A stretch of 64,000 nucleotides of DNA from Certhia americana (taxonomy: Eukaryota; Chordata; Aves; Passeriformes; Certhiidae): assembly GCA_018697195.1 (NCBI GenBank), contig CM031858.1, positions 85,699,037 through 85,763,036 on the forward strand, read 5' to 3'. Under the pieces are notes generated by a model that was not told the DNA's origin, did no database searches, and worked only from the letters and a program-made list of their open reading frames with translations. Below are positions 51,301-62,158 of the stretch, in pieces; positions within the stretch are counted from its first letter, which is position 1; each line of letters opens with the position of its first letter. A program made the translations under genes and the position numbers.

Positions 51301-52519
51301 TATAAAATTCTATTTTGTAAGTAATGATCCATCCTAATGAAAGCATGCATAGAAAAACTGAAAATCTCAAACAAACCAAGCCAAGATGACTAAGAAATAA
51401 GTGCAAAACGCATTTGACAATAATCCTCAATTTGAAAATAATGCTATCTCAAGGAGAGAAGGTAGAACTCAGAGTGTGTATTGAGCATAGGAAGCAAGGG
51501 TTTTGGAGCAGAGGGCAGGCTGAGGAGGTCTGCAAGGGAGGCATCCATGGGAAAAAGGTCAGGTTCTGCCCTGTGGCACACAAAGCCTGTTCCAAGCTGT
51601 GGCAATAATAAAAAGGAAGGAAAAGTTCTCAGAGTGAGACAGAGGTGTTTTAAATGTTTTTTTAGTTTTGAGGGTTTTTTGTTCCTTCCAATACCTTAAA
51701 TAGTAATTAAATATTTATGTTAATTGGTAATAAATTAAGTTAGATTTGCCAGTTTGAATCTGTTTTGTCCATAGCAATAATTGCCAAGTGATTTCCCTGC
51801 TTTTTTTGGAACCCACAAGATTTCACACTCTTGATTTTCTTATTCTCTCCTCTGTGCTTCATGATTGCCTGCCAGCCAGTGCCATTCCTACACAGAATGT
51901 TATTACAAATATCAGTTCTCAGAGAGAACAAACACCATGAAAACACCCTCTTACAATAAATAACTTCTGTACCAGGGAAAATGGTCTCCACAAAGCATAT
52001 TCCCTCTCTATCACTCTTCCAAAAATTCAGACCTGAATTTTGTTTTAGTTACATTTATTACTGTTATCAGTATTGATTATTTTACCATATGATAAGTCCA
52101 CTTCCCTCTGCAACCATGAGGACTAGAACATGTTTCAGATTTTTGAAATGAGATTTTTACTAATGAGGAAGCTGGAAAAAAACCCCAGGAACCCTGATTT
52201 TACATATCTACTCTGTGGGATACCACATTGGATAAAATAAAAAAAACCAGTTGAAATTCTATTTGTAAATAGAATTAAAATGTAAACTTGTAAATATTTA
52301 AGAATAAAATTAATTTTGAATGCAAATATCTACATGATAGTAAAAAGTAAACACCTTCATAAACAGAATTAAGTTTTATTTAGCTATTTGTATGTTTTTC
52401 TGTATTGCTTATTACCTTCCATGTGTAAGGCATATATACATATTTGTTACCAATATATAGAGTACCCATGACATTATCTTCATTTTTAATAAAATAAGGA
52501 CTAGTATTTGGGAAATTTG
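48333..52519. other. AT-rich DNA, no gene seen
   Basis: No gene recognised. The longest frame (49234-49542, 102 codons, +) is Leu/Phe/Ser/Pro-rich and unassigned. A 14-base A run lies at 50531-50544. Confidence 0.5.
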
Positions 52520-52960
52520 TCAAGGATACTTCCCTGTCTGACCATACAGGAGCTACTCTGGTAGTCACATCCACAGCATCTTAGCTGGGACCAAGGCTCC
52601 TTTGCAGCTACACACTCCACACTTACAGCCAGACTAAGTTTCCTCACTGGCTCAGCCCCAGATTTCCCATAGTAGAGTCTCAGTCAACTCAATCCTTAAA
52701 ATGATTTAATCATTGTGGAATAATAAAATAACAGCTCAAGCTGGATTCCTCCAAGGATGGACCCTGAACAAAGGAAACCGTGGGCTTTTATACTGTTAGT
52801 CTAAGTGCAGACAAGTCTGGAGCCATCAGCTCCTGCCATATGTCTGAGTGTTCAATTACCATGGCTGGGCCATAGGTCCCTGTGCCCTTTATTCAAAAGG
52901 CTGGCAGTTCATGGCCTCTTTCCTGAGGCTCCCACCACCCAGAGCTCAGTCTGCAGCTCA
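52520..52960 (-). mobile_element. Probable solo LTR, minus strand
   Basis: On the minus strand, a TATAAAAGCCC box (complement of 52783-52792) is followed within about 25 bp by a TTTCCTTTGTTCAGGGTCCA segment. A degenerate polyadenylation-like region follows around 52700-52730. This spacing of TATA box and polyadenylation region, and the wording of the intervening segment, resemble avian ERVK-type LTRs as I remember them. No internal gag-pol sequence adjoins it. Borders are approximate and no target-site duplication was established. Confidence 0.42.
52783..52792 (-). promoter_or_regulatory. TATA box of the probable LTR
   Basis: The + strand reads GGCTTTTATA, giving TATAAAAGCC on the minus strand. 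It is a canonical TATA box in the position expected for the LTR described at 52.5-52.96 kb. Activity is unknown. Confidence 0.4.
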
Positions 52961-55032
52961 CAGTACCGATGCACACTGAAATACCTGCACTGAATATATT
53001 CCTCAACACTTTTACATCAAACAACAGAGACCAGTGCAGAAATTTTAAAGAAAACTGAGGCTGTGCCTGCTCCAAAACCAGAAGCACTGTAGCTATTTCA
53101 GCACAGCTTTACACATCAGCAGGGAACCTATACTGGAGCAGATGCACTGATGTAGTAACCATAACACTACTCTCTGCACTGCTGCATGGACTTGTGAGCT
53201 CCCGTGGTTACTTGCTGAGTTATTTCCACATAGTCACTCTCTGTTTTGCAGCATAAGCAGATCTGAGAATGCCCCTGGTGAGCAACAGACTGGTGGTGCA
53301 CCCCAATTTTTTCATCTGTACAAAGTGTAACCTCTCTGCTATCAACAGGAGATGGAAGTATTCACAGGTGCTGTACTCAGCAAAATGTAGAGCTGAACTA
53401 CACAGTAAATCATTTTGTACAGAAGAATTTTCCTGTATGTTTTGGAGAGCAGTAAAGAAACCTAAAAGTCACACAACCCCATTTCTATCCAGCAGTGAAT
53501 CAAATGTCTCACCTAAGGACATTTGAGTGCAGTGCTGTAAGGAAATCGCTTAGAATTCATATCTTAGAGTTCAAAACCAATGTAATTAATTTACCTGCTC
53601 TTTCCTTTTCAATATAGTAAACAGAGTGACATATCTAGATAATATATGCCACCACAAACTGGGTTATAGCCAGAAAACATTAAACAAGAATATATTTTGT
53701 GTTTTGCTTTCACAAAAAATTTCCCTAGCGTCTTGCTGGAGATATGGTATTTTATGCAAAACAAACAGCTATGATTAAGGAACAAATGGTTTCTGCTTAA
53801 TTCAGTTTTAAGGCTCATCAGTCTTTTTTTGCCCATTAGATGAGCTTTTTTCTCAGCTGAAATTTGCAAGAATAATCAACACTGTAAAAAAAAGGATGCT
53901 TTTCTTTCTGTGAGGTTATTGTTCTTTATAATTGTGCATATAAAAGATAAGTGTGACTCTAACATCAGAAACATTAGGGAAGCTCCATCTTCTGTTTTTT
54001 TTTAGAAAACTGTCTGGTCTCTTCACAGTCAATGTATGCAGTATTAAATGTATACAAAAGCGATATAACATCCCTGAATCCCAAAGTACAATATATAAGT
54101 TTATCTTGTGTGATTTGAATTGGGAACGGGCCTTGTGCTTCACACCGCAACCCAGACACTGAGCAGAACTTCCCACCATTTCAGTTCCATGTAGACTAAA
54201 CTCTTGACTTGGACCTTGATTTAAAAAGACATCAGCTCTAGGCACTATCTTCCCGATAGTGTAGATACTTGGTTTTAACTTTTTTGGTTTTATTTGTGTT
54301 CTACCCGTCCTCTTTTCCCATTCTTTCCCATTACCACAGTATCTTGCTCTCAGTTTTTTGCACCAAACAGAAGATTGAAATCGTATTGCATTCCTAGAAA
54401 TATTGTGTCAGTTACTGTCAATTCCTAGCTACTATAACAGGTTCTATTTCTTTGTAGTCACTTCTAGACTAAGGAACAAACCATGCTAGCGTGAAAAAGC
54501 TGCTTTTATAATGGAAAGCAATTTTTTTCCTGAACATACCTGGATATTTCTAGAGACCAATGTTTGAGACAGCATCATGTGATATTGACTGATAAGTAAT
54601 TCAGTGACCTTCAGTTACATAAAACACTTAAAATTTTAGGTATGTAGAGTGGAAGAAAACATAACACTATAATGTTCATTTCCTATTCAGCAATGAATAT
54701 AGTTTGAATCCATAGTTGAGCACAGTTTAAAGCTTTGGTTAAGCTATTTTTACTTATTTATAAGTGAATATTTTAGAAATAGAATTCAAATAGTAACTAT
54801 GACGCTATAAACTCTCTTGATCAATAGGAACAAAGTAAATGAAAGGATTAAATCTTGAGAGTATTACAGCAACCAGTGGGAAGAAGCAAGCTACATTAGC
54901 CAGGCACAAAACAACCCTTCTGAAGTTATGTATTTTGGCTGCTATCCAATTGAAATAATGAATCACCAAAAAGGACACTGGGAAAAAATTCTTCTATAAA
55001 AAGTAAACTAACATCCAGAAAACAGATCTCAT
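52961..55032. other. AT-rich DNA, no gene seen
   Basis: No gene recognised. Overlapping frames of 60-109 codons lie on both strands around 53.95-54.25 kb and are shadows of each other without recognisable products. Confidence 0.5.
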
Positions 55033-55128
55033 AAAAAACAACAACAACAACCCAAATTGAAACAAGCAAATAAAATACTCCCTTAAACGAACAACCCCCC
55101 CCCAAAATAAATCCCAAAAAAACCCACC
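55033..55128. repeat. A/C-rich low-complexity tract
   Basis: A-runs mixed with CAA units and a run of nine C near 55095-55103. It is the same type as the A/C-only tracts at 4.3, 35.3, 37.1 and 56.7 kb. Confidence 0.7.
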
Positions 55129-56704
55129 CTATTTTTTCTATTTATCAATCTAATTTACTCATTACCAGTCATAAGAAATTGCTAAAAAAAAAATCATTCT
55201 AATTTTTTTTCACAGGGAATTGTTAATGCTTCAGAACAAAATTTAGCTAAATTCTTACCTCTTTTGTGATATTCTCATTTTCCTTGCATTGTCTGATCAG
55301 GAACATCAGGTCTTTATGAGGATAATTTCCAAGTAGAGCACTTCCAGTATGTTGCTGAAACACACATAGAAAACTCCTTTAGAGAATTATTTATTGGAAT
55401 TATGTTATTACAGATAGAAGAAAACTGTGGAACGTAAATTTAAATGTGATGGGTCCATGTGCTTCAAAGTCTTCTTTCAACAATCTACAACACTGTACTA
55501 GTTGTCTGTTATTCTAGGAGGAAGAGTGTAACCATTAGCCCCATAAATCAGAATAGTGGTAATGGTGACAATGGGACTCTGCTGATTTATTCTGAGGCAG
55601 AGTCGGGCTCAAAGCTTCTATCACGTTCTGTTCTGAATCAATAGACAAAAAAATGTAGAGGAGCAGAAAAATACTTTACATGGTAATTTAGCATAAAGAA
55701 AAGGACAAAATTTTGAGAAATGTTGTGTTTACTGTGTTAGTTTTCTTAATATTGGAAACAGTATATAGGTTTGATACTTGTCTGGGGAAAAAGGAATTTA
55801 AAATACCAGGCTCCCATCTAACACATAATTCACAAACTTCTTAGTCATAGTACATAAGTCAAAGACATTTTAGTTACTTAAATCACATGCTGGTGTTACA
55901 TGACACAGCTGAATTTCCATCCCAGCTACAGCCCCTCATCATCAGTTGTAGTCCCTCACCCATCATCAAAACTGTGGTCAGAACTGACACTGCAATCTGC
56001 AGCAACAGAGGTGAGAGTCTGAGATGGAGTTATCTGTAGTGTAAAAATATGTCAAAACTGGCATAGACTTACTGTTTAGCTTTGCTTGACAGTTCCTGCA
56101 GAATCGGAGAGGGTTTAATTCTGAAAACGAATGATTATTGACACGCATTCTTTTCATTGTGTCTCTTTGGAATATCTGAACTGAAATGCATATTCCTGCC
56201 CTTTCTATAGCCTGCTGCCATCCAGATTATCTTGTTCTAGGCAAGATGCTCAGAAGATTCACATTTTGGACTTGGAGTTATGTTTCCAAATTTTGTCAAT
56301 TGAATTCCTCACATGAGGAAATATAGGCTATCTTCTCGAGAATTCATCTTAAGGAATTATATTCTCCATTATATTCTCACTGCATGTTAGTTAACCAAAA
56401 CCACATTTAACTTGCTAATGTTAGTAGTTAGTACTATGTTAGTGAAAGAAGCTGAGTGAACTAGACTGTGTGGATAGCTCTATTTTTTACCTGGTTACTA
56501 TCACATACAAATAGTCTAGTAAAAAGAACCAGTATTATGTCATCACTCAACACAGATTGAAAATCATTTAGAGTGATACAGGGAAAGAAGGTTAATTAAG
56601 ATCAAGATACATTTTCTAGATAACTTCACAAATTTGTTAAACTGTAGCCTTGTTCCTGGACATACATAGCACCCTGCACTCTTGCCCAGGATGCTAATTT
56701 TTAA
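55129..56704. other. AT-rich DNA, no gene seen
   Basis: No coding or mobile-element identity was recognised. Confidence 0.5.
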
Positions 56705-56860
56705 ACACAAAAAAAAAAAAAAAAGAAACAAAAAAAACCCCAAACCAAAACAAACAAAAAAGCACAAGCAAAAAAGCACAAACAAGCAAACAACTCCCCC
56801 AAACCCCTAAAAAAACCCCAAAAAATCAAACCTCAAATTAACCAAACAAAACTAAAACTT
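56705..56860. repeat. Long A/C-rich tract (about 155 bp)
   Basis: It begins with 16 A, continues with AAAC and AAACC units with rare G, has two AGCACAAGCAAAAA-like near-repeats at 56760-56785, and ends in ACCAAAC units. T and G are nearly absent. It is the longest A/C tract in the window. The complementary strand read as protein gives only Phe/Leu/Cys-rich low-complexity sequence. Confidence 0.85.
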
Positions 56861-58507
56861 CATACCAAACCAGTATTTCTTTTTTGATTGATCAGTTGTT
56901 GAGGTCACTCACATCAGCATAAATCCAAGTAAATTCACTCATGTCAGAACACTTTAAAGCACTTTAAAACTAGAATCTGATTCATTTAACAGTCTTTCAT
57001 AACTCAAGATAGAAACAGCTTGTTCAGAGTTCTTGCTTGCTCTGAACCCTCACATTTTCATCTGCTTTACTTTTAGAATATTCTTGTCTTTTTCTATTTT
57101 TTTTTTTTTTTCTTTTACACTGGTTTTCCCTGCTTGGAAGAGTTTCTTGTTTCTGCACAATTCTCTTTCATTTCCTGATATTCATTTACTTGCTGGTTTT
57201 CTACCAGCAGCTTCATGTATTATTTTTGCTAGTAATATTTTTAATTAGCTGCTGGTGAACTCTTAGTCTTGAGGCAGAATCTTCAGACTGTAGGGAAGCT
57301 GCTTTGCTTTTAATAGTCTCTTTTAAAGAATCACAGTTCAGGGACTTAATGTTCTTGGATTTTTTTGTTGAATTTTGACTATTGCTATTTTGAAAGACCA
57401 TTTATGATCTATTTCTGCCATCTTTTTCTGTCTCAGCTCTGTTTCAAAGTAACAGAATGACTGAGGCTTAGAAACATTTGTTTTCACATTTTTTTTTCCA
57501 GTGTAAAACAAAGATGTTAATCATCAGTACATTTTAGGACAATATTTTTCTGATTGTTTGATTTAAGTTTATCTATTAACTTGTAGATAACAGTATGATA
57601 TATATGTATTTATCTTGAGAGAAGCATATGCATTATTTAACTATGGAGCTTTCAGTAAAATGTATCTATAATGCTGCTATCCAACATATAACTGCCGTGT
57701 AATGTAGTATAGTTTACACACATGTGCCTCCTTTTGATGTGTCTTTATCCATGCAAACATTCTCAAACACATGAACAGAGTTCCACTGCATTGGAACTAC
57801 TTATTTCACACTGTTTAAAAGGAGAATTTTTTCTTGGTTTTAGTTCTAGATGGACTTAATATATGTAAGATACTACCATAGTTATCGAGTTGCTTTTTTC
57901 CTAGACGTGCATCTTTTACTTATGCTAAATTAATCACTTGGACTGTTATTATTTTAAATTAATAAATAGTAAAAGCTTTATCCTTTAGTAAGTCTCAAGG
58001 TCTCCATCATGTCTCCCCCTACAACCAGACTAAGTATCAGAGGTTTAGTCTGCAATTTTCATGTGATTAATTAAAATATTCAATTACTCAAGTTTGGCTG
58101 CCTATTTTGTGTGAATTAATTACTTGGTATGTTTTCTTTTTCCTTTTATGTTATTAAATGCAGTGACAGAGCTGACTGTGTGTCAAGGCAAAGAGCATTA
58201 CCACACCTGAGGTAGTCATAGAGTGAGAAATATAATTAGATCGTGTCAGCAAAAAAAGCATTAGGTAGGCTAAAATATCTTTCTCTTGTATTTGTATAAA
58301 TTCAGCACATTAAATAGCACCTGATCATTATAGGGGTACTTTCTTGGAAAGGAGTGCAATCATGAGTCCTCATTTTCAAGAAATAACTACATTTCATACA
58401 ATAAGAAAAATTTTTGGATTCAATTTGCTTGAAAATCCATGTTCACAGTACCAATCTTTCTTTCTTAGCAGCCTGGAAGACTTTCTCTCTTTAGGTCTTG
58501 CTTTGGT
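56861..58507. other. AT-rich DNA with homeodomain-like sites, no gene seen
   Basis: No gene recognised. A T run of 15 lies at 57097-57111. The part at 57900-58190 contains several TTAATTA/AATTAAT sites, including a 14-mer present twice with one change (57928 and 58114), and may be a regulatory element (see findings). Confidence 0.45.
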
Positions 58508-58960
58508 GTCATGGTTTAGGAATGCTGCTCCCCAGTTTAGTGCTCCCACTGAAAAACTATAAACAATGCTCTGGTTGCTATCTCCTCCCTCCCTCCCCCT
58601 TCCCATCCCTGTGCAGCAGGATGGAGAGAACTGAAGGTACATAAAGTAAAGATCACAAGTTTTGATAAGAACAATTTACTGGAAACAGCAATGAGACAAG
58701 AAATGAAGATTAACAGCAACAGCAACAATATTAATAAAAAGGTGTACAAGGAAGATTAATGTCTCACACAGAAAAAAAGATCACCACACAGGAACCCACA
58801 ATAAGCAAGCCATGGGCACAGCACACCGGAAGAGATTCCTTGCCCTGCCACTGGCAATGATGTGAGGTGGTATAGAATAACTTCCGTGCCTAGCCATGCC
58901 TCCCTTCTGGATACTGCAAAAGTTAATCCAGTACTGGCCAGAACCAGGACTACTTGCTTA
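58508..58960 (-). mobile_element. Probable avian ERVL-type solo LTR, minus strand
   Basis: The + strand begins TGTCATGGTTTAGGAATGCT, so the minus-strand element would end in TAAACCATGACA. Further right come a pyrimidine-rich CTCCTCCCTCCCTCC stretch, GGATGGAGAGAACTGAAGG, a GATAAGAACAATTTACTGG segment, an AACAGCAACAGCAACAATAT segment, a degenerate TATA-like site, and ACTGGCCAGAACC. This order matches a common bird LTR as I remember it. The TG end is clear; the far end is estimated and no target duplication was found. A + strand frame entering it (58862-59161) is not a gene. Confidence 0.6.
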
Positions 58961-59690
58961 TTAAAAAAATCTGTGTTTCTGAATGTTTCTTGGCTGCTCT
59001 GGTGTCAGAGTAAAGCAGACCTCACTGGTAGGCCAAAAGAACTTACTTCCTTCTTTTTAAACTTTTTGGTATCTGAATATGGCATGCTTATAATCCTGTT
59101 TATGTACATTGTATGCACTTCAGTTTTTCAGATGATAATTTCTAAAGAGAAGCTGTTTTGAGATAAGGAGAATTATAGGGAAAAATGTGGTTATCTGACC
59201 ATATTCTTTCCTTTCACTCTCTCCTGTACCTCAGTCCCAAGAAAAAACTGTTGAAAAAGAAAGAACAAAAGGATATTCAAATATTATTTTAGTCTAAATA
59301 GCTCACATTATTTGAAATTATGCTATTTTAAAAATATGTATTTCATTAATAGTCATATTAATTTTGCATACAACTAAAAGAATTTTCATCCCAAATAATA
59401 TATTCTCTATTGCTTTTCTAAGAGATCTTTGTACAGGAGAGTATCTTGTACTCTCCTGCTAGATTTGACTTCTTTTGAGGTCTGGTATTTGGTCTATGGA
59501 TTTTGGCCTAATCTCATTTCAACTGCTCTCCAGGGTGCTTATGATATTCCTGTCACTGAAGTGATTCCAGAAGGCCATGATCAAATCTGAATGCAGCTCT
59601 CTGTACATCACGCACTTCTATGCCACAGAAAATGAATGAGATATCAAGATTTCAAATGCACATTTTTCATGTTTTAGCCCTGACTGGACA
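58961..59690. other. AT-rich spacer with a 10-bp hairpin
   Basis: No gene recognised. A perfect 10-bp inverted repeat (CAGGAGAGTA / TACTCTCCTG, 5-nt loop) lies at 59434-59458. No T-run follows it that would suggest a small-RNA terminator. Confidence 0.5.
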
Positions 59691-61054
59691 ATTTTGTAAT
59701 ATTGACACCTGATTAAACCCATTGGTTTAATAAAAAAGGGTGGGTATGCCTCTAGTGAACACACATTTTGAGGTGAGATTTTGGAAATAGCTCTCTTCTG
59801 GTTTTCAGTGGGGTGAGTTGAGAACTTTGGCCGGGCCGAGGTTCTCCCTGCCCTCCCCCAGCACCCCTGGCAGGCAAAGGGGAAGGAGAGGCAGTGATGG
59901 AGGGGAGGAAGGCTCGGCCCAGTCCTGGCTGCTGAGATCTGCTAATCCAGGATGGCCCCACACAGCAAACTGGAGGAAGAGCCAGGTCTGGCATCTGCTG
60001 AGCAGAGAAAAGGGAGGTGATCAGCCCTGGTGCGAGACATCTGAAGCCTGACCAGGCTGGGAAAAGATCCTGGCCTCCCTCTCTCAGCACAGCTGGAACT
60101 GAGGGCAGCAGCCAGGCCTTTAGATTTTGGCACAGCTCCAGCATCCCTGCAATGCATCACCTGACAGCCTTGTCCTGGCTGTGGCCTGTGTGAATTTTTT
60201 TCCTTGACCAAATAAAACTTCCAAAGCATGAATCTTACCCAGAGGAAAAGAGGAGACCAGATGAAATGTAAGAAGACACACAATGAGACTTGATGTCAGG
60301 GGAAGTGAGAAGAGAATCTCAGATGGAAAGGAAGATTGAAGGAGTGGCCTGGTTAGGTTGGACTTCTCTTGTGAGGCCATAGAGAATGGACTTAAATACC
60401 CTGTAACCTATGGAGGGATTTTTTGGGGGATGCAAAATTCTAGTCATAGTTGTGAGCTGTTGTATTTGTGAGCTACTGGAGAAATTGAACAGAGGAAGAC
60501 CAAGAAAGAGAGAGATGATGCCCTGCCCATTGAGAGAAGATGACCTGTGTCTTGAAATAAAGAGAACCCTTGTTTTATACTAGAAGAAGCATCCTTTGAC
60601 TGTACCCTAATAAACTGATATGGTCCATGAGCTCCTGTGGCAGGCTGTCTCATAGAAAGGACTTCACAATGGCAACATTTCTTCCCCTGGGCAGGCCATT
60701 TGTAGAGTGTAGAAGCAAGAGAACTGATATCTTGTGAAAAATCTCTATAGTATTCAAGAGAGACTCCTTTCTCCTTAATGAATTGAGAAATGATTATTTT
60801 AAGGGTGATAACTGACTGAGAATCCCTAGTTTTGTCTTTTTATGTTAGAGTAAGAAAGTGAATAGTTGGTGGTGGTGGGAGGAGAAGTGTTGTGAATGTT
60901 TCGTTCTGATTCTTAGGGTTTTTTTTCTTTTAGTGTTAGTTAATAAAGTTTTATTCCTTTTAAGTTTAAGCCTGCTTTGCTCTTGATTAAGAAATGTCGA
61001 ATTGGTAAACTAAGACATAAAATTAGTGTTTCTGCCTAGTTTCAAGCTGAAACC
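59691..61054 (+). mobile_element. LTR-like retroelement copy B, plus strand
   Basis: Same layout and orientation as copy A 12.8 kb to the left. It has ATTGACACCTGATTAAACC at 59701; GTGAACACACATTTT at 59755; a GC-rich core of about 350 bp; GGCACAGCTCCAGCATCCCT near 60130, which resembles the corresponding part of copy A; and AATAAA at 60942 followed by AAGTTTAAGCCTGCTTTGCT. The distance from the ACACACATTTT block to the TTAAGCCTG block is about 1.21 kb here and 1.32 kb in copy A. The two differ at many positions, so they are probably separate old insertions. Minus-strand frames in the core (for example 59752-60144) are artefacts. Confidence 0.6.
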
Positions 61055-62100
61055 ACAACAACATTGTGGAATAGATCATATCTCCTTTTTAAGATAGGAT
61101 TCTATCTATAATCTTTACGGGTAAAAAATACACATTGAATAAGTATGAACTCTTTCTCCCTTTGACTAATGCAGAATGCTTCAGCTTATGTGTAATTCAC
61201 ACCTGATGGTTGCTTGTTACTCTCAATGGAAAATTCAGTAAGAACTTAATTAAAAAGAATAGGTGTAGCATCATAAAGGTGAAACAAAAGTGTAATTTTA
61301 GAGACACTCATGTTTCATAAACTTTTATGTTGTGATTTATAATTAAGGCAAGTAGTGGAAATATTAAAGCTTATTTTTTCTAATGAAATATTAAGTTACT
61401 TGGAGAAAAATTACTTCATTAGCTCAAAAAATGACAATGGTGAAAACAAGGAAAAATAATATAAGATAATAGAAAAGATTTTGAAAAAGTAAAAGTGAAG
61501 CTATCTGGGAAAGTGGAAGAAAAGAATTATTAGTTAAAAAGAGCAATTGCATAAATTATTCCAATAGCGTTCCTATAAAAGCCATCAGACTTGCATCAGT
61601 AATATGCACATTTTATGAAGCAGGTGCTACTGAAATGATACTATAAATTGAAAAGAAAGAATCAAATCATTTGCCAAGTGATTAAAGTGTTGCAATTTAT
61701 TATACTTTTAATGTAATATTTTTGTGGGATATGAATAAGTTTTACAACATGTAATATAGCAATTTCATTCCTTGTGATCAATACCAACTTAGCTGTAATA
61801 GCCTGTTCTAAGATTTATTATCATATTTTGCATCTCATACATAGATAAAGGTAGTTGTGAAAAGAATAATGGAATTGACTTGTTTTAAAAAATTTTAAGA
61901 GCTTCTAGTGAGGAAGGAATGTTTCCTTTAGGTACGAGATGCTTTATATTCCCACATAACATCCACCTTTAGTGTTTCGTCTCTCATTCCAAGCAACAGC
62001 AAATTAACAGCAAATTTAAAACATATTAATATGGAATTTATTTATACACTCTGAGGTGTGACTTTGTGCCCCTAGTACAGTAAGTAATCTAGCTAAACAG
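61055..62100. other. AT-rich DNA, no gene seen
   Basis: No gene recognised. The stretch around 61540-61720 is AT-rich but of complex composition and might be a conserved non-coding element; this could not be checked. Confidence 0.5.
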
Positions 62101-62103
62101 ATA

Positions 62104-62144
62104 GATGTAGATGTAGATGTAGATGTAGATGTAGATGTAGATGT
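62104..62144. repeat. (GATGTA)n hexamer array
   Basis: Six perfect GATGTA units plus a partial seventh (GATGT), then GTAGAGTAGATAATGA leading into the purine tract. On the minus strand it would read as a Ser-Thr alternating stretch, which is a translation artefact. Confidence 0.96.
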
Positions 62145-62158
62145 GTAGAGTAGATAAT

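Noticed and set aside
54246..54264. CACTATC / GATAGTG 7-bp inverted repeat
   Set aside because: Too short to exceed chance expectation.
59752..60380. Minus-strand frames of 86-130 codons
   Set aside because: They fall in the core of LTR-like copy B, overlap each other in different phases and have no recognisable domain.
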